Assembly: GCF_000224335.1 (NCBI RefSeq)
Contig: NZ_AFXZ01000047.1
Coordinates: 1-64,000, forward strand
DNA from: Bizionia argentinensis JUB59
Lineage (GTDB): Bacteria; Bacteroidota; Bacteroidia; Flavobacteriales; Flavobacteriaceae
Length of the DNA stretch: 64,000 nt
Direction: 5' to 3'
The translations under genes were made by a program, and so were the position numbers. The stretch's first letter is position 1, and the number at the start of each line of letters is the position of its first letter. This document shows, piece after piece, positions 54,502 to 63,883 of the stretch. The notes under the pieces are model-generated. The model worked only from the letters and a program-made list of their open reading frames with translations. It did not search any database and was not told the origin of the DNA.

Positions 54502-57102
54502 TTAAAATTGTTGACCAATAATAAAGTGAGGCTCCCATCCATTTGCTTTCGTTTCTCCAGGAAGCGAATCAAAACCATAACCAAAATCAATACCTAATAA
54601 ACCAAATGCTGGCATAAAAATACGCACACCTACACCACTAGATCTATATAAATTGAATGGGTTATAATCTTTAAAATCATTATATGATACACCACCTTCA
54701 ACAAATCCTAAAACAAATATTTTAGCAGATTGACTCATACTTATAGGATAACGTAGTTCCATAGAGAACTTGTTATAAATAGTACCACCATCATTAGTTG
54801 TGAAATTCTGATCATCTACAGGCTGTAAAGATTGATTTGGATACCCACGAAGCGCAATGGCTTCACGACCATCTAAACTATAACTTCCTAATCCATCACC
54901 TCCCATAAAGAAACGTTCGAAAGGAATAACACCTCTAGCTTGATTATATGCGCCAAGAAAACCGAACTCTACACTCGATTTTACCACGAGCTTATCAACT
55001 AAATTGATATACCAATCACCCTTCATATTAATTTTATAGAATTCTAACCACTTATAACGTTCTTGATCAATATTACCAACTTGTTTTGCGGCTTGGTTTC
55101 TAATGATTTGAGAATTGTTAGGATCAGCTTGTACCTCCAACCATTGATCACGCTCTACTATAAGTTGATCGTAGTCCACGCCGTTAACTAGTGAGTACGG
55201 TAAAGATAGTTTAGCACTTACGCTAAAGTTAGATCCTCCCGTAGGGAAAACAGGATCGTTAAAGGTGTTATTTCTAGTTAAGCCAATTGTATAGGCCAGG
55301 TTATTTGAATAACCATCACCAAACGTAAATAACCCAGTATTGTAGTTTTTTAAATTATAATGTTGGAAACTTACTGCTTGAGATAAGGTAAAATAGTCAT
55401 CAGGCACTGTTAAACGTTTTGCTAAACCTACTGTTACACCGGTAATATTAAATCGTTTGTCTCTATCAGCATTCCCTGTTCTAGGCTCGTATAAAAATTG
55501 TGCCGAGTGAGAAATTGAAGTTGAAAACTGAACAGGTTTTTTACCGCCCATCCAAGGTTCTGTAAACGAGAAACTATAGGTTTGGTAAAAACGACTTGCT
55601 TGTAAACGCAAGGCTAATTTTTGACCATCACCACGAGGTACTGGCTTATAAGCATCCGTATTAAAAATGTTTTTTAATGAGAAGTTGTTAAATGATAACC
55701 CTAAAGTACCAATAAAACCACCACCGCCATAACCACCTTGCAGCTCTACTTGGCTAGACCCAGTTTCAACTACGCCATACTCTAAATCAATAGTACCTTC
55801 GTTAGGGTTTGGGTTGTTAAAGTTGGTTGCCATCTGTTCGGCATCAAAATACCCTAGTTGACTTAATTCACGAATGGTACGCATAACATTAGCTTTACTA
55901 TACAATTGTCCCGGTCTAGTGTGTAACTCACGGTATATAACGCGGTCATTAGTAACATCATTACCCACTACTGAAACACTATTAAAATAGACAGGCTTAC
56001 CTTCAGAAATTCTAATTTCCATATCAATAACATTACCAACTGTATTTGTTTCTACCGGATTAATTGTAGAAAATAAATAACCGTTGTTTTGATATAGGTT
56101 GGTAATATCTACAGCGTCAGGTTTAGTGTGGTCTGCAATACGTTTCTCTAAAAGTACGCCGTTATAAATATCGCCTTTATTAATTCGAAGAATTCGTTTT
56201 AATTGTTCGTCGTTATAAATAGTATTTCCAATAAATGATATATCACCAAAATAATATAATTCACCTTCTTCTACTGTAATATCAATAGCAATATTTTTAT
56301 TATCAATGTGCGTTATAGAATCTGATATGACACGAGCATCACGATAGCCGTTCTCCTTAAATTTGTCTATAACACTTTCTAAATCTTCTTTATAATCAGC
56401 TTTTATGTATTTGGAACGTTTTAAAATACGAATGAAACTTTTCTGTTTCGTATTCTTCATGGCTTTTCTCAACTTCGAGTCAGCAATAGCTTCGTTTCCA
56501 TTGAAATTAATTTCGCTCACTTTTACTTTTTTGCCTTTATCAATGCTTAAAGACATATTAACAGCTGCACGATTGATAGAATCTTGAACCTCTGTTGTTG
56601 TAATAATAACTTTGGTGTTATAAAAACCATCCTTTTGGTATTTATTAGTCAAGTAGTTTTTGGTGGTCGTTATAAGGTTTTCAGTTACTTTTACACCTTC
56701 CTGTAAATTATTTTCGGAAATAATGTCTTTCTTTTTAGATTTCTTAATTCCTTCTATTTCCAAAGTCTTTAATTGCGGTAAATCAAATAGGCGAATTTCA
56801 AGAAATGCCGCATTGTCTTCGGTTTTTAAAAGATATATGTTAATATCTCTGAATAAATTAGATTTCCAAAGTTTACGAATGGCTTCACTAATTTTATCTC
56901 CTGGAATAATAATTTCTTCACCTTTTCGAAGTCCCGAATAGGTTACAATAGTTTGAGCACTAAAATGCGTATCACCTGTAACGGAAATATCACCCACGGT
57001 GTATTTCTTGCCTGTTGGCGCCGGTTGTAACTCCTGTGCTTGAGTGTTTGAACTGCTTACTAAAAATAAAAAAGTAAATACTGCTGCTATATAAGTTTTC
57101 AA
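54502..57102 (-). CDS. bamA: Outer-membrane assembly factor BamA
   Basis: BamA inserts beta-barrel proteins into the outer membrane. It has 866 residues from a TTG at 57102, which gives a compact signal peptide (KTYIAAVFTFLF, ending NTQAQ). A GTG at 57129 and starts further upstream are in frame, but those would overlap uppS. POTRA domains fill residues ~35-430 (KYTVGDISVTGDTHFSAQTI, YYFGDISFIGNTIYNDEQLK). The barrel follows, with the conserved FFMGGDGLGSYSLDGREAIALRG-type loop 6 (given in part; VRGF-like core LRGY), ending PHFIIGQQF with a terminal Phe. It is preceded by uppS and followed by two ompH genes. Confidence 0.93.
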   Translation of the reverse strand: MKTYIAAVFTFLFLVSSSNTQAQELQPAPTGKKYTVGDISVTGDTHFSAQTIVTYSGLRKGEEIIIPGDKISEAIRKLWKSNLFRDINIYLLKTEDNAAFLEIRLFDLPQLKTLEIEGIKKSKKKDIISENNLQEGVKVTENLITTTKNYLTNKYQKDGFYNTKVIITTTEVQDSINRAAVNMSLSIDKGKKVKVSEINFNGNEAIADSKLRKAMKNTKQKSFIRILKRSKYIKADYKEDLESVIDKFKENGYRDARVISDSITHIDNKNIAIDITVEEGELYYFGDISFIGNTIYNDEQLKRILRINKGDIYNGVLLEKRIADHTKPDAVDITNLYQNNGYLFSTINPVETNTVGNVIDMEIRISEGKPVYFNSVSVVGNDVTNDRVIYRELHTRPGQLYSKANVMRTIRELSQLGYFDAEQMATNFNNPNPNEGTIDLEYGVVETGSSQVELQGGYGGGGFIGTLGLSFNNFSLKNIFNTDAYKPVPRGDGQKLALRLQASRFYQTYSFSFTEPWMGGKKPVQFSTSISHSAQFLYEPRTGNADRDKRFNITGVTVGLAKRLTVPDDYFTLSQAVSFQHYNLKNYNTGLFTFGDGYSNNLAYTIGLTRNNTFNDPVFPTGGSNFSVSAKLSLPYSLVNGVDYDQLIVERDQWLEVQADPNNSQIIRNQAAKQVGNIDQERYKWLEFYKINMKGDWYINLVDKLVVKSSVEFGFLGAYNQARGVIPFERFFMGGDGLGSYSLDGREAIALRGYPNQSLQPVDDQNFTTNDGGTIYNKFSMELRYPISMSQSAKIFVLGFVEGGVSYNDFKDYNPFNLYRSSGVGVRIFMPAFGLLGIDFGYGFDSLPGETKANGWEPHFIIGQQF

Positions 57103-57112
57103 TGATGTGATA

Positions 57113-57853
57113 TTAATGGAGTTGTTCACTTGTTTTCCCAAATCGTCGTTCTCTTTTTTGATATTCAATAATTGCTTCATACAAATGGTCCTTGGTGAAA
57201 TCGGGCCAAAGCACTTTTGTAAAATAAAATTCAGCGTATGCAATTTGCCATAACAGGAAATTACTAATGCGCTGCTCACCACTGGTTCTAATAAGCAAAT
57301 CTACGTCTGGTAAATTTTGCGTGTAAAGATGCTCATTTATAACTGATTCATCAATATTTTCTAGAGAAATTATATTATTTTTAACTTTAAGACTTATTTC
57401 TTTAACCGTATTTATTAATTCTTCGCGTGAGCCGTAACTCAATGCTAGCGTTAAACACATGCGTTTGTTGCCTTTAGTCTTATCTATAACTTCTAGTAAT
57501 TCGCTATGTGCTTTTTTGGGTAATGATTCCAAACAGCCAATAGCAGTTAAACGAATATCGTGTTTTTGAAGTGTTTTGATTTCTTTTTTTAAGGAAGAAA
57601 CCAAAAGTTTCATAAGTGTTTTTACTTCCAGTTTCGGGCGATTCCAATTTTCGGTTGAAAACGCGTAAAGGGTTAAGTTTTCAATACCCAGTTCAGCAGC
57701 TGTTTCAACAGTTTCTCTAACCGATTTGGTCCCGTTTTCATGACCAATACTTCGTAAAAATCCTTTCTGTTTTGCCCAACGTCCGTTGCCATCCATAATT
57801 ATGGCAATGTGTTTAGGTAGATAGTCGGTATGTATAGTGTCTTTTAAATTCAC
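57113..57853 (-). CDS. uppS: Isoprenyl (undecaprenyl) diphosphate synthase
   Basis: A cis-prenyltransferase that makes the C55 lipid carrier for cell-wall synthesis. From the GTG at 57853 it has 246 residues, the family norm. Longer frames would overlap the DUF6089 gene. The catalytic motif is HIAIIMDGNGRWAKQKG (Asp21), followed by GHENGTKSVRETV, LTLYAFSTENWNRP and the C-terminal DLLIRTSGEQRISNFLLWQI. It starts 2 bp after the DUF6089 stop and ends 10 bp before the bamA start. Confidence 0.96.
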   Translation of the reverse strand: MNLKDTIHTDYLPKHIAIIMDGNGRWAKQKGFLRSIGHENGTKSVRETVETAAELGIENLTLYAFSTENWNRPKLEVKTLMKLLVSSLKKEIKTLQKHDIRLTAIGCLESLPKKAHSELLEVIDKTKGNKRMCLTLALSYGSREELINTVKEISLKVKNNIISLENIDESVINEHLYTQNLPDVDLLIRTSGEQRISNFLLWQIAYAEFYFTKVLWPDFTKDHLYEAIIEYQKRERRFGKTSEQLH

Positions 57854-57855
57854 GG

Positions 57856-58545
57856 TTAAAATATGCAGAAACACGGTTTTCTGCCAAATGTATAGGTTAA
57901 GGTAATGCCTGTAAACATATACCAATCGTTGTTGTTTGTGTTACCAAAAGCTGATGATGCATTGGCGTCGTAATTTGGAACACTGCCATCCAATTCATCC
58001 GAAAAAGTATAACGGGCACCAATTTCTGCAGCAATAATAAAATTTCCTAAAGCATTAGTTTTAAAACCCAAAACCATAGGAATACCATAAGCGTAGCTCG
58101 AGGTGTTTCCGTCTCTTATTTGTCCGTTTTTAAGGATTTGAAAGTTGTCATGATAAGCAACAGATAATCCAGAGTATATATAAGGTGTAGCTTTTAAACG
58201 GTCGTCATGTAAATCCCAGTCGAAAAAAGTAAATTCTAAACCCACGGAAGCTTCAATAATATCATTTTTAAAACTGAAATCTCGCTCTTGACGTCTTGGG
58301 TCATCAGATTTTAAATCTCTTCCTTCTAGTTCAGTATATATTACAGATGCTCTAAAAGCATGTCTCGGACTTCTATTCCATTTATAAATAGCACCAACTG
58401 CTGGTTTATTAGGCGCTATGTACTTGGTGCTACCAACATCTCCAATAAAATTACTGCCGCCAAGAAATACACCGATTTCATGGGTTTGTGCTTGGCAGAA
58501 GTGACTGCTTAAAATTAGTAAGAGTACGGTGGTTAAATACCTCAT
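57856..58545 (-). CDS. DUF6089 family outer-membrane beta-barrel protein
   Basis: A 229-residue outer-membrane protein. The signal peptide ends SSHFCQAQ. The mature part starts THEIGVFLGGSNFIGDVGST, which is typical of DUF6089, and alternates polar and aromatic residues through to FTGITLTYTFGRKPCFC. The function is unknown. Its position upstream of uppS and bamA suggests a link to envelope biogenesis. Confidence 0.9.
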   Translation of the reverse strand: MRYLTTVLLLILSSHFCQAQTHEIGVFLGGSNFIGDVGSTKYIAPNKPAVGAIYKWNRSPRHAFRASVIYTELEGRDLKSDDPRRQERDFSFKNDIIEASVGLEFTFFDWDLHDDRLKATPYIYSGLSVAYHDNFQILKNGQIRDGNTSSYAYGIPMVLGFKTNALGNFIIAAEIGARYTFSDELDGSVPNYDANASSAFGNTNNNDWYMFTGITLTYTFGRKPCFCIF

Positions 58546-58562
58546 AAACGTTCAAAAGTTTG

Positions 58563-58570
58563 CAAATATA
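58563..58570 (-). promoter_or_regulatory. Promoter of the DUF6089-uppS-bamA group
   Basis: TATATTTG on the minus strand with TTG 22 bp upstream (58593-58595), 17 bp before the DUF6089 ATG. Confidence 0.6.
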
Positions 58571-58645
58571 ATAAACTATGATTAGCCTATAACAATTTGA
58601 TTCAAAATGTATTTCAATTAAACTGATTTTAAATAAAATTATTGT

Positions 58646-59527
58646 TTAATTACGTTTGTCTTCTCCCCAAAGTAGTTTTTTTCTTAAGGTATCTAAAAAG
58701 CTTTCTTCTAATAATTCTATCATTTTTATCGTGAATGGTGCTTTTTTAATAGTAATAATTGTCTCGTTGGATAAGGTAGTAATTCTAGAATCTAATGAGA
58801 CTAAAAAGTTGTCTTCCCTGCCATTTACTTTTAACTTAACTTCCGTTGAATCCTTTACTACTAAAGGACGCGCGCTTAAATTATGAGGGGAAATAGGAGT
58901 GATGACAAGGCTATTGGTATCAGGCGTAATTACTGGTCCACCACAGCTTAACGAATAACCTGTTGAACCGGTTGGTGTGGAAACAATCAGTCCGTCGCTC
59001 CAGTAGGATGTTAAATATTCATCATTTAATCGGGTTTCAACCGAAATCATGGAAGTCGTGTTTTTCCGACTAACAGCTATTTCGTTTAAAGCAAAGTTGT
59101 AGGTGTCGAATGCTGAAACTTTCGGAAACGTATCAATAACTAATAAATGGCGCTCCGATATTCTATAAGCTTTATTAAAAATCGCATCTAATGATGGAAT
59201 AATCAGTTGGTTTTGTATAGTTGCTAAAAAACCTAACCTACCAGTGTTAACACCAATTACGGGAATGTTTAAATCGTGAACATATGTTACAGCCCTTAGA
59301 ATAGTGCCATCGCCACCGATGCTGATCAGTAAATCGAAGCTCGGATCTAAAGTATCGGTGATCTTGGTGAAATTGAATTCTGAAGGTTTTTTTTCTTGAA
59401 TTTTCTCATTAAACTCGGCTATTAGAAAAACTGAAACGCCTTCTCTATTATTTAAATAATGTAAAATAACAACCAGTGCTTCTTCAGTATTAGAATTAAA
59501 GGCTTGACCAAAAATGGCTATTTTCAT
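58646..59527 (-). CDS. nadK: NAD kinase
   Basis: NadK phosphorylates NAD to NADP. It has 293 residues. The signature LISIGGDGTILRAVTYVHD and the second conserved region STPTGSTGYSLSCGGPVI are present, with NTGRLGFLA in between. The length is normal. It is 4 bp downstream of the CBS-domain gene, with which it is probably co-transcribed. Confidence 0.97.
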   Translation of the reverse strand: MKIAIFGQAFNSNTEEALVVILHYLNNREGVSVFLIAEFNEKIQEKKPSEFNFTKITDTLDPSFDLLISIGGDGTILRAVTYVHDLNIPVIGVNTGRLGFLATIQNQLIIPSLDAIFNKAYRISERHLLVIDTFPKVSAFDTYNFALNEIAVSRKNTTSMISVETRLNDEYLTSYWSDGLIVSTPTGSTGYSLSCGGPVITPDTNSLVITPISPHNLSARPLVVKDSTEVKLKVNGREDNFLVSLDSRITTLSNETIITIKKAPFTIKMIELLEESFLDTLRKKLLWGEDKRN

Positions 59528-59531
59528 TGAA

Positions 59532-60191
59532 TTATATATTTAAGTACTTATTTAAATAGTCAGATCGGTCTTTTAGGCTCTGCATATAACTGTCCTCTTC
59601 ATGACCTGAAATAATATTATAACTGTAACGTCTAAAAGTTTGCATGATATCATTAAGTCCAGTATTCCCAATTTTTAAGGTAACTTGAACCAAATCCATC
59701 TCGGATTTTGAAATAAATGCACCCAATAATTTTCCGTTGTTAGATTCTACAATTTGACTTATTTCACTAAAGGAATAATCAATCAGTCCTTTTTCAATAA
59801 CCAAAATACCGCCAGCTTCAGCAAAAAATGGCGTTTCATTAAACAAGCCTATAACATCATTTAATTCATAATATCCTTTATAGTTGTTGCTAATGTCTAG
59901 AATAGGCATGATATTGCTGTTGTTTTGGGCAAAAGCCTCGAGTACATCCAGCCAATTAGTGTCGTCTCGAACAAAAAAGCCTTCAATAGCATGTGTTTGA
60001 TCGGCAATTATTTCTTGTTTTTCAAAACAATAAACGTCTGTTTCAGACATACACCCCAAGTATAAACCATCGGCGGTCTGAATTGGAATATGGGAATACG
60101 TTAGCTGATTAAATAGCATTTGTAAATCACCAATTTTATCGGTGCTGAACAAAGGCTTTATATCGTTAATAACAAATTCATGTAAATTCAT
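59532..60191 (-). CDS. CBS-domain protein
   Basis: A 219-residue cytosolic protein with a pair of CBS motifs in the N-terminal ~125 residues (TYSHIPIQTADGLYLGCMSE and NSNIMPILDISNNYKGYYEL). The C-terminal part (EAGGILVIEKGLIDYSFSEI onward) resembles an ACT-like regulatory fold. CBS pairs bind adenosine nucleotides, so a sensing role next to nadK is plausible but inferred. It is divergent from pdxJ. Confidence 0.85.
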   Translation of the reverse strand: MNLHEFVINDIKPLFSTDKIGDLQMLFNQLTYSHIPIQTADGLYLGCMSETDVYCFEKQEIIADQTHAIEGFFVRDDTNWLDVLEAFAQNNSNIMPILDISNNYKGYYELNDVIGLFNETPFFAEAGGILVIEKGLIDYSFSEISQIVESNNGKLLGAFISKSEMDLVQVTLKIGNTGLNDIMQTFRRYSYNIISGHEEDSYMQSLKDRSDYLNKYLNI

Positions 60192-60253
60192 ATTGTGTTT
60201 TTTGTTATTTGCAAATTAATTAAAAAATACTATAATACCGGTAGTTGAGTTTG

Positions 60254-60261
60254 TATTTTTG
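60254..60261 (+). promoter_or_regulatory. Likely pdxJ promoter
   Basis: TATTTTTG fits the -7 box, 19 bp before the pdxJ ATG. No -33 element is visible at the usual distance. Confidence 0.5.
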
Positions 60262-60280
60262 TAAATCAAATGTATAGGAA

Positions 60281-60994
60281 ATGACAAAGCTAAGTGTAAA
60301 TATAAATAAGATTGCAACTTTACGAAATTCGCGAGGTGGCGATTTACCAAATGTAGTTCAATTTGCAAAAGATGTGCAGCGTTTTGGTGCAGAAGGAGTT
60401 ACTATTCACCCAAGACCTGATGAGCGTCATATTCGGTACCAGGATGCATACGATTTAAAGCCCGAAGTGTACACGGAATATAATATTGAAGGCAATCCAA
60501 TTGATAAATTTATGGCAATGGTTTTAGAAATAAAGCCAACGCAAGTTACTCTAGTGCCCGATTCGGTGGATGCACTTACCAGTAATGCCGGTTGGGATAC
60601 CGTAAAACATAAAGGTTTTTTAATTGAAGTGATTCAGGAATTCAAAAATAACGGAATTCGTACCTCTATTTTTGTCGATCCTGTTTTAAAGCAAATTGAA
60701 GGCGCCAAAGAAACAGGTACTGATCGGATTGAATTGTACACCGAAGCTTTTGCAGATGAATATAATTTAGGAAATAAAAAAGGCATTTTGCCATACACCG
60801 AATGTGCAGATTTAGCCGATAGTCTAGGTTTAGGGATTAATGCTGGTCACGACCTATCATTGGATAACATTCAGTTTTTTAAAGAAAATATGCCTAACTT
60901 ATTGGAAGTTTCTATCGGTCATGCATTGATTTCAGAAAGTCTGTATTTAGGGGTGGAAAATGTAATTCAAATGTATTTGCAGAAACTGAAATAA
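60281..60994 (+). CDS. pdxJ: Pyridoxine 5'-phosphate synthase
   Basis: PdxJ condenses 1-deoxyxylulose 5-phosphate with 3-amino-2-oxopropyl phosphate to pyridoxine 5'-phosphate in vitamin B6 synthesis. It has 237 residues in a TIM barrel. Conserved stretches are LSVNINKIATLRNSRGGDLP, GVTIHPRPDERHIRYQD, VTLVPDS and GLGINAGHDLSLDN. The length is typical. Confidence 0.97.
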   Translation: MTKLSVNINKIATLRNSRGGDLPNVVQFAKDVQRFGAEGVTIHPRPDERHIRYQDAYDLKPEVYTEYNIEGNPIDKFMAMVLEIKPTQVTLVPDSVDALTSNAGWDTVKHKGFLIEVIQEFKNNGIRTSIFVDPVLKQIEGAKETGTDRIELYTEAFADEYNLGNKKGILPYTECADLADSLGLGINAGHDLSLDNIQFFKENMPNLLEVSIGHALISESLYLGVENVIQMYLQKLK

Positions 60995-61044
60995 GTTTGC
61001 CATTGGCAGTTTAGTAAAATATTAATAAAAATAGTAGTGCATTC

Positions 61045-61821
61045 GTGAAAAATTCAAACAAATTATATTCTAATATTATTGGTAAAGGGAAACCTTTTAT
61101 TATTCTCCATGGTTTTTTAGGCATGGGTGATAATTGGAAAAGTCTAGGAAGTCAGTTTGCCGAGAAAGGCTATGAAGTACATTTAGTAGATCAGCGTAAT
61201 CATGGACGTAGTTTTCATGACTCCGATTTTAGTTATGATGTTTTATCAGCCGATTTAAAAAACTATTGTGATACACATAACTTATCTAGTGTAGTGCTTT
61301 TAGGGCATTCAATGGGTGGGAAAACGGCCATGTTATTTGCGGCTCAGTTTCCAGAGATGGTTTCTAAATTACTGATTGCCGATATTTCACCTCGTTTTTA
61401 TCCAATACATCATGATGCGATTTTAGAAGGTTTAGGTCAACTAGATTTTTCCGAATTAAAAAGTCGCGGAGCTGCCGATAAGGTCATGGCAAAATATGTA
61501 TCCGATGTTGGAACTCGCCAGTTTTTACTTAAAAACCTATATTGGAAAGAAAAAGGACAACTTGCTTTACGTATGAATTTAGAAGTTTTAACCGATAGAG
61601 TCGAGGAAGTTGGCGATCCGCTTCCGGCTTTCGCTAAATTTGAAGGCGATACCTTATTTTTACGTGGCGATAAATCTGAATATATTAGCAGCCAAGACGA
61701 AGAGATTATTAACGCGCATTTTCCAAAAGCGAATATTGTAACCATTTCAAATGCAGGACATTGGTTGCATGCCGAAAACCCCGAAGAATTTTATGAAGCT
61801 GTGATGACATTTTTGTCTTAA
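61045..61821 (+). CDS. Alpha/beta hydrolase, YbfF-like esterase
   Basis: A 258-residue hydrolase. The oxyanion-side motif is IILHGFLGMGDNW, the nucleophile Ser is in GHSMGGKTA, the Asp is probably in FLRGDKSEYI, and the His is in NAGHWLHAENPEEF. The layout VDQRNHGRS is common to the YbfF/BioH-type esterases. The substrate is unknown. It starts at GTG 61045. Confidence 0.9.
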   Translation: MKNSNKLYSNIIGKGKPFIILHGFLGMGDNWKSLGSQFAEKGYEVHLVDQRNHGRSFHDSDFSYDVLSADLKNYCDTHNLSSVVLLGHSMGGKTAMLFAAQFPEMVSKLLIADISPRFYPIHHDAILEGLGQLDFSELKSRGAADKVMAKYVSDVGTRQFLLKNLYWKEKGQLALRMNLEVLTDRVEEVGDPLPAFAKFEGDTLFLRGDKSEYISSQDEEIINAHFPKANIVTISNAGHWLHAENPEEFYEAVMTFLS

Positions 61822-61856
61822 GTCACATGTATAATAACCTTCAAAATAAATAAACT

Positions 61857-62204
61857 ATGAAACTTATTATTAAATTGTTATTAACAGCGTTAGCTGTTGT
61901 TTTACTTGCTGAAATTTTACCAGGCATTCAAGTTGCAAGTTATACAACGGCTATCCTTGTTGCTATTGTTTTAGCTTTACTTAATCTAATTGTTAGACCA
62001 ATATTAATCTTTTTAACACTGCCAGCAACCATTATAACGCTTGGTTTATTTCTGTTTGTAATAAATGCCTGTATAATTTTATTAGCTGGTAATTTAATAG
62101 CTGGTTTTGCCGTATCTAGTTTTTGGACTGCTTTATTTTTCAGCATTCTTTTAACCATTTTACAGTCTATTTTTTATTCAATTTTAGGTGAGGATAAAGC
62201 GTAA
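61857..62204 (+). CDS. Small four-helix membrane protein (phage holin family 4 type)
   Basis: A 115-residue protein, nearly all hydrophobic, with four helices. The family (PF04020, 'mycobacterial 4 TMS phage holin') is recognised by LALLNLIVRPILIFLTLPAT and LGLFLFVINACIILLAG. It is a widespread chromosomal membrane protein. The holin name does not imply a prophage, and nothing phage-like is around it. Confidence 0.88.
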   Translation: MKLIIKLLLTALAVVLLAEILPGIQVASYTTAILVAIVLALLNLIVRPILIFLTLPATIITLGLFLFVINACIILLAGNLIAGFAVSSFWTALFFSILLTILQSIFYSILGEDKA

Positions 62205-62302
62205 ATATCTATAATCCTTTAACATTTCAAAATAATTGAAATCCGTTAGCCCTACTGAAAATCAGTACAAATAAACGAGTGAAACACAATACGTTAAAAA
62301 AC

Positions 62303-62333
62303 TTTGTTGGCTTGTAAAAAAATAGTATTTTTG
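62303..62333 (+). promoter_or_regulatory. Trigger factor promoter
   Basis: TTTG (62303-62306), exactly 19 bp, TATTTTTG (62326-62333), 26 bp before the ATG. Confidence 0.82.
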
Positions 62334-62359
62334 CACTCCAATTTTTATCACATAATACA

Positions 62360-63688
62360 ATGAATATTACAAGAGAAAATATTGATGCATTAAATGCTGT
62401 AGTTAAAGTAGATATCGCTAAAGAAGATTATAGCGCTAAAGTTGAAAAAATATTAATAGATTATCGTAAAACTGCAAACATTCCTGGTTTTAGAAAAGGC
62501 CATGTGCCAATGGGGATGGTTAAAAAACAATACGGTAAATCGATATTGGTAGATGAGGTTAATAAACTACTTCAAAGTGCATTAAATAAGTATTTAGCTG
62601 AAGAAAAATTAGACGTTTTAGGTAATCCTTTACCAAAACCACAAGATGATTTAGATTGGGATGCAGATGTATTGTCGTTTGAATTTGAATTAGGTTTAGC
62701 GCCAGAATTTGAAGTAAATTTATCGCCTAAAAAAGCGATTATCGATTATAATATTACCGCTGGTGATAAAATGATTGATGATCAAATTTTAAACGTTCAA
62801 AAGCAATATGGGAAATTAATATCTTCGGATGTTGTTGCTAAAGAATCTGAAATTACTGGTGTTTATAAAAATGAAGAACGTGAAATTGAAAACACAGTAA
62901 CATTAACACTTGATAAATTTGAAGGGAAAGCGACAGCTAAGAAATTTATTGGTGCTAAAGTTGGTGACGTTATTACATTAAACACAAAAGCCTTATATGT
63001 TGATGATCACGATTTAATGGAAGCATTAAAAGTTCCTCATGACGATATTCACGATTTAGATATTGAGGTAACGTTTACTATTACTGAAATTAACGAACGT
63101 GAATTAGCAGAATTAAACCAAGAGTTATTTGATAAACTATTTGGTGAAGGTGTTGCAAAATCTTTAGAGGACGTCAAAGAAAAAATTAAAGAAGATGCTG
63201 AAAAGCAATTCAAACAACAATCTGAACAAAAATTACTAAATGACGTTACAGAACATTTAGTTGAAAATACTAAATTCGATTTACCAGCAGCATTCCTGCA
63301 AAAATGGATGCAAACTGCAGGTGAAAAAGAATTAACCGAAGCTCAAGCTCAAGAAGAATACGCGAAATCGGAAAAAAGTTTACGTTATCAATTAATTGAA
63401 GGTAAATTAATCACCGACAATAAGATTAAAGTAAGCATGGATGATATTAAAGATCAATCCAAGCAAATGATTAAAGCCCAAATGGCACAGTTTGGTCAGT
63501 TAAATCCTTCGGATAAGGAATTGGAAGATATTGCGGCACGTGTATTAGGAAATGAAGATGAAGCACGTCGTATTTCGGAACAAATTGTAAGTCAGAAGTT
63601 ATTAGCGCTTTATAAGGAAAAAGCAAATATTAAAACAAAAGATATTACTTACGAAGACTTTGTAAAAGAAGTTTACGGCGACAAATAA
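62360..63688 (+). CDS. tig: Trigger factor (ribosome-associated chaperone)
   Basis: Trigger factor binds nascent chains at the ribosome exit. It has 442 residues. The ribosome-binding tail is ADYRK-like with the signature IPGFRKGHVPMGMVKKQYG (GFRKG). The central region (about 150-240) is diverged from the canonical FKBP-type prolyl isomerase, as is common in Bacteroidota. The C-terminal chaperone arms are helix rich. clpP follows, the usual tig-clpP association. Confidence 0.95.
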   Translation: MNITRENIDALNAVVKVDIAKEDYSAKVEKILIDYRKTANIPGFRKGHVPMGMVKKQYGKSILVDEVNKLLQSALNKYLAEEKLDVLGNPLPKPQDDLDWDADVLSFEFELGLAPEFEVNLSPKKAIIDYNITAGDKMIDDQILNVQKQYGKLISSDVVAKESEITGVYKNEEREIENTVTLTLDKFEGKATAKKFIGAKVGDVITLNTKALYVDDHDLMEALKVPHDDIHDLDIEVTFTITEINERELAELNQELFDKLFGEGVAKSLEDVKEKIKEDAEKQFKQQSEQKLLNDVTEHLVENTKFDLPAAFLQKWMQTAGEKELTEAQAQEEYAKSEKSLRYQLIEGKLITDNKIKVSMDDIKDQSKQMIKAQMAQFGQLNPSDKELEDIAARVLGNEDEARRISEQIVSQKLLALYKEKANIKTKDITYEDFVKEVYGDK

Positions 63689-63766
63689 GCGGGTTTACCA
63701 CATTTATTAAAGGTATATTAAGCTTGTATAAGCAATATCAACTTTTAAAGAATAAATCCTTATATT

Positions 63767-63804
63767 TAGGCGTTGAAATAATTAGTTTCAACGCCTATTT
63801 TTTT
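63767..63804 (+). terminator. Terminator after tig
   Basis: A 12-bp perfect stem, TAGGCGTTGAAA with TTTCAACGCCTA around a 7-nt loop, and seven T. Confidence 0.94.
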
Positions 63805-63840
63805 GAGTGACTTTTTATTAAAAAACCATTCGCAAACGTC

Positions 63841-63870
63841 TTGACATTAGTCAGGATTTTAACCTATAAA
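63841..63870 (+). promoter_or_regulatory. Sigma70-like promoter before clpP
   Basis: TTGACA, 18 bp, TATAAA: an element of the enterobacterial kind rather than TTTG/TAnnTTTG. It overlaps a small inverted repeat, TGAC-ATTA-GTCA. Confidence 0.4.
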
Positions 63871-63883
63871 ATTTAGAATTACA

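Noticed and set aside
61857-62204. Phage holin
   Set aside because: The family name is historical; the gene lies among housekeeping genes with no lysis or phage genes.
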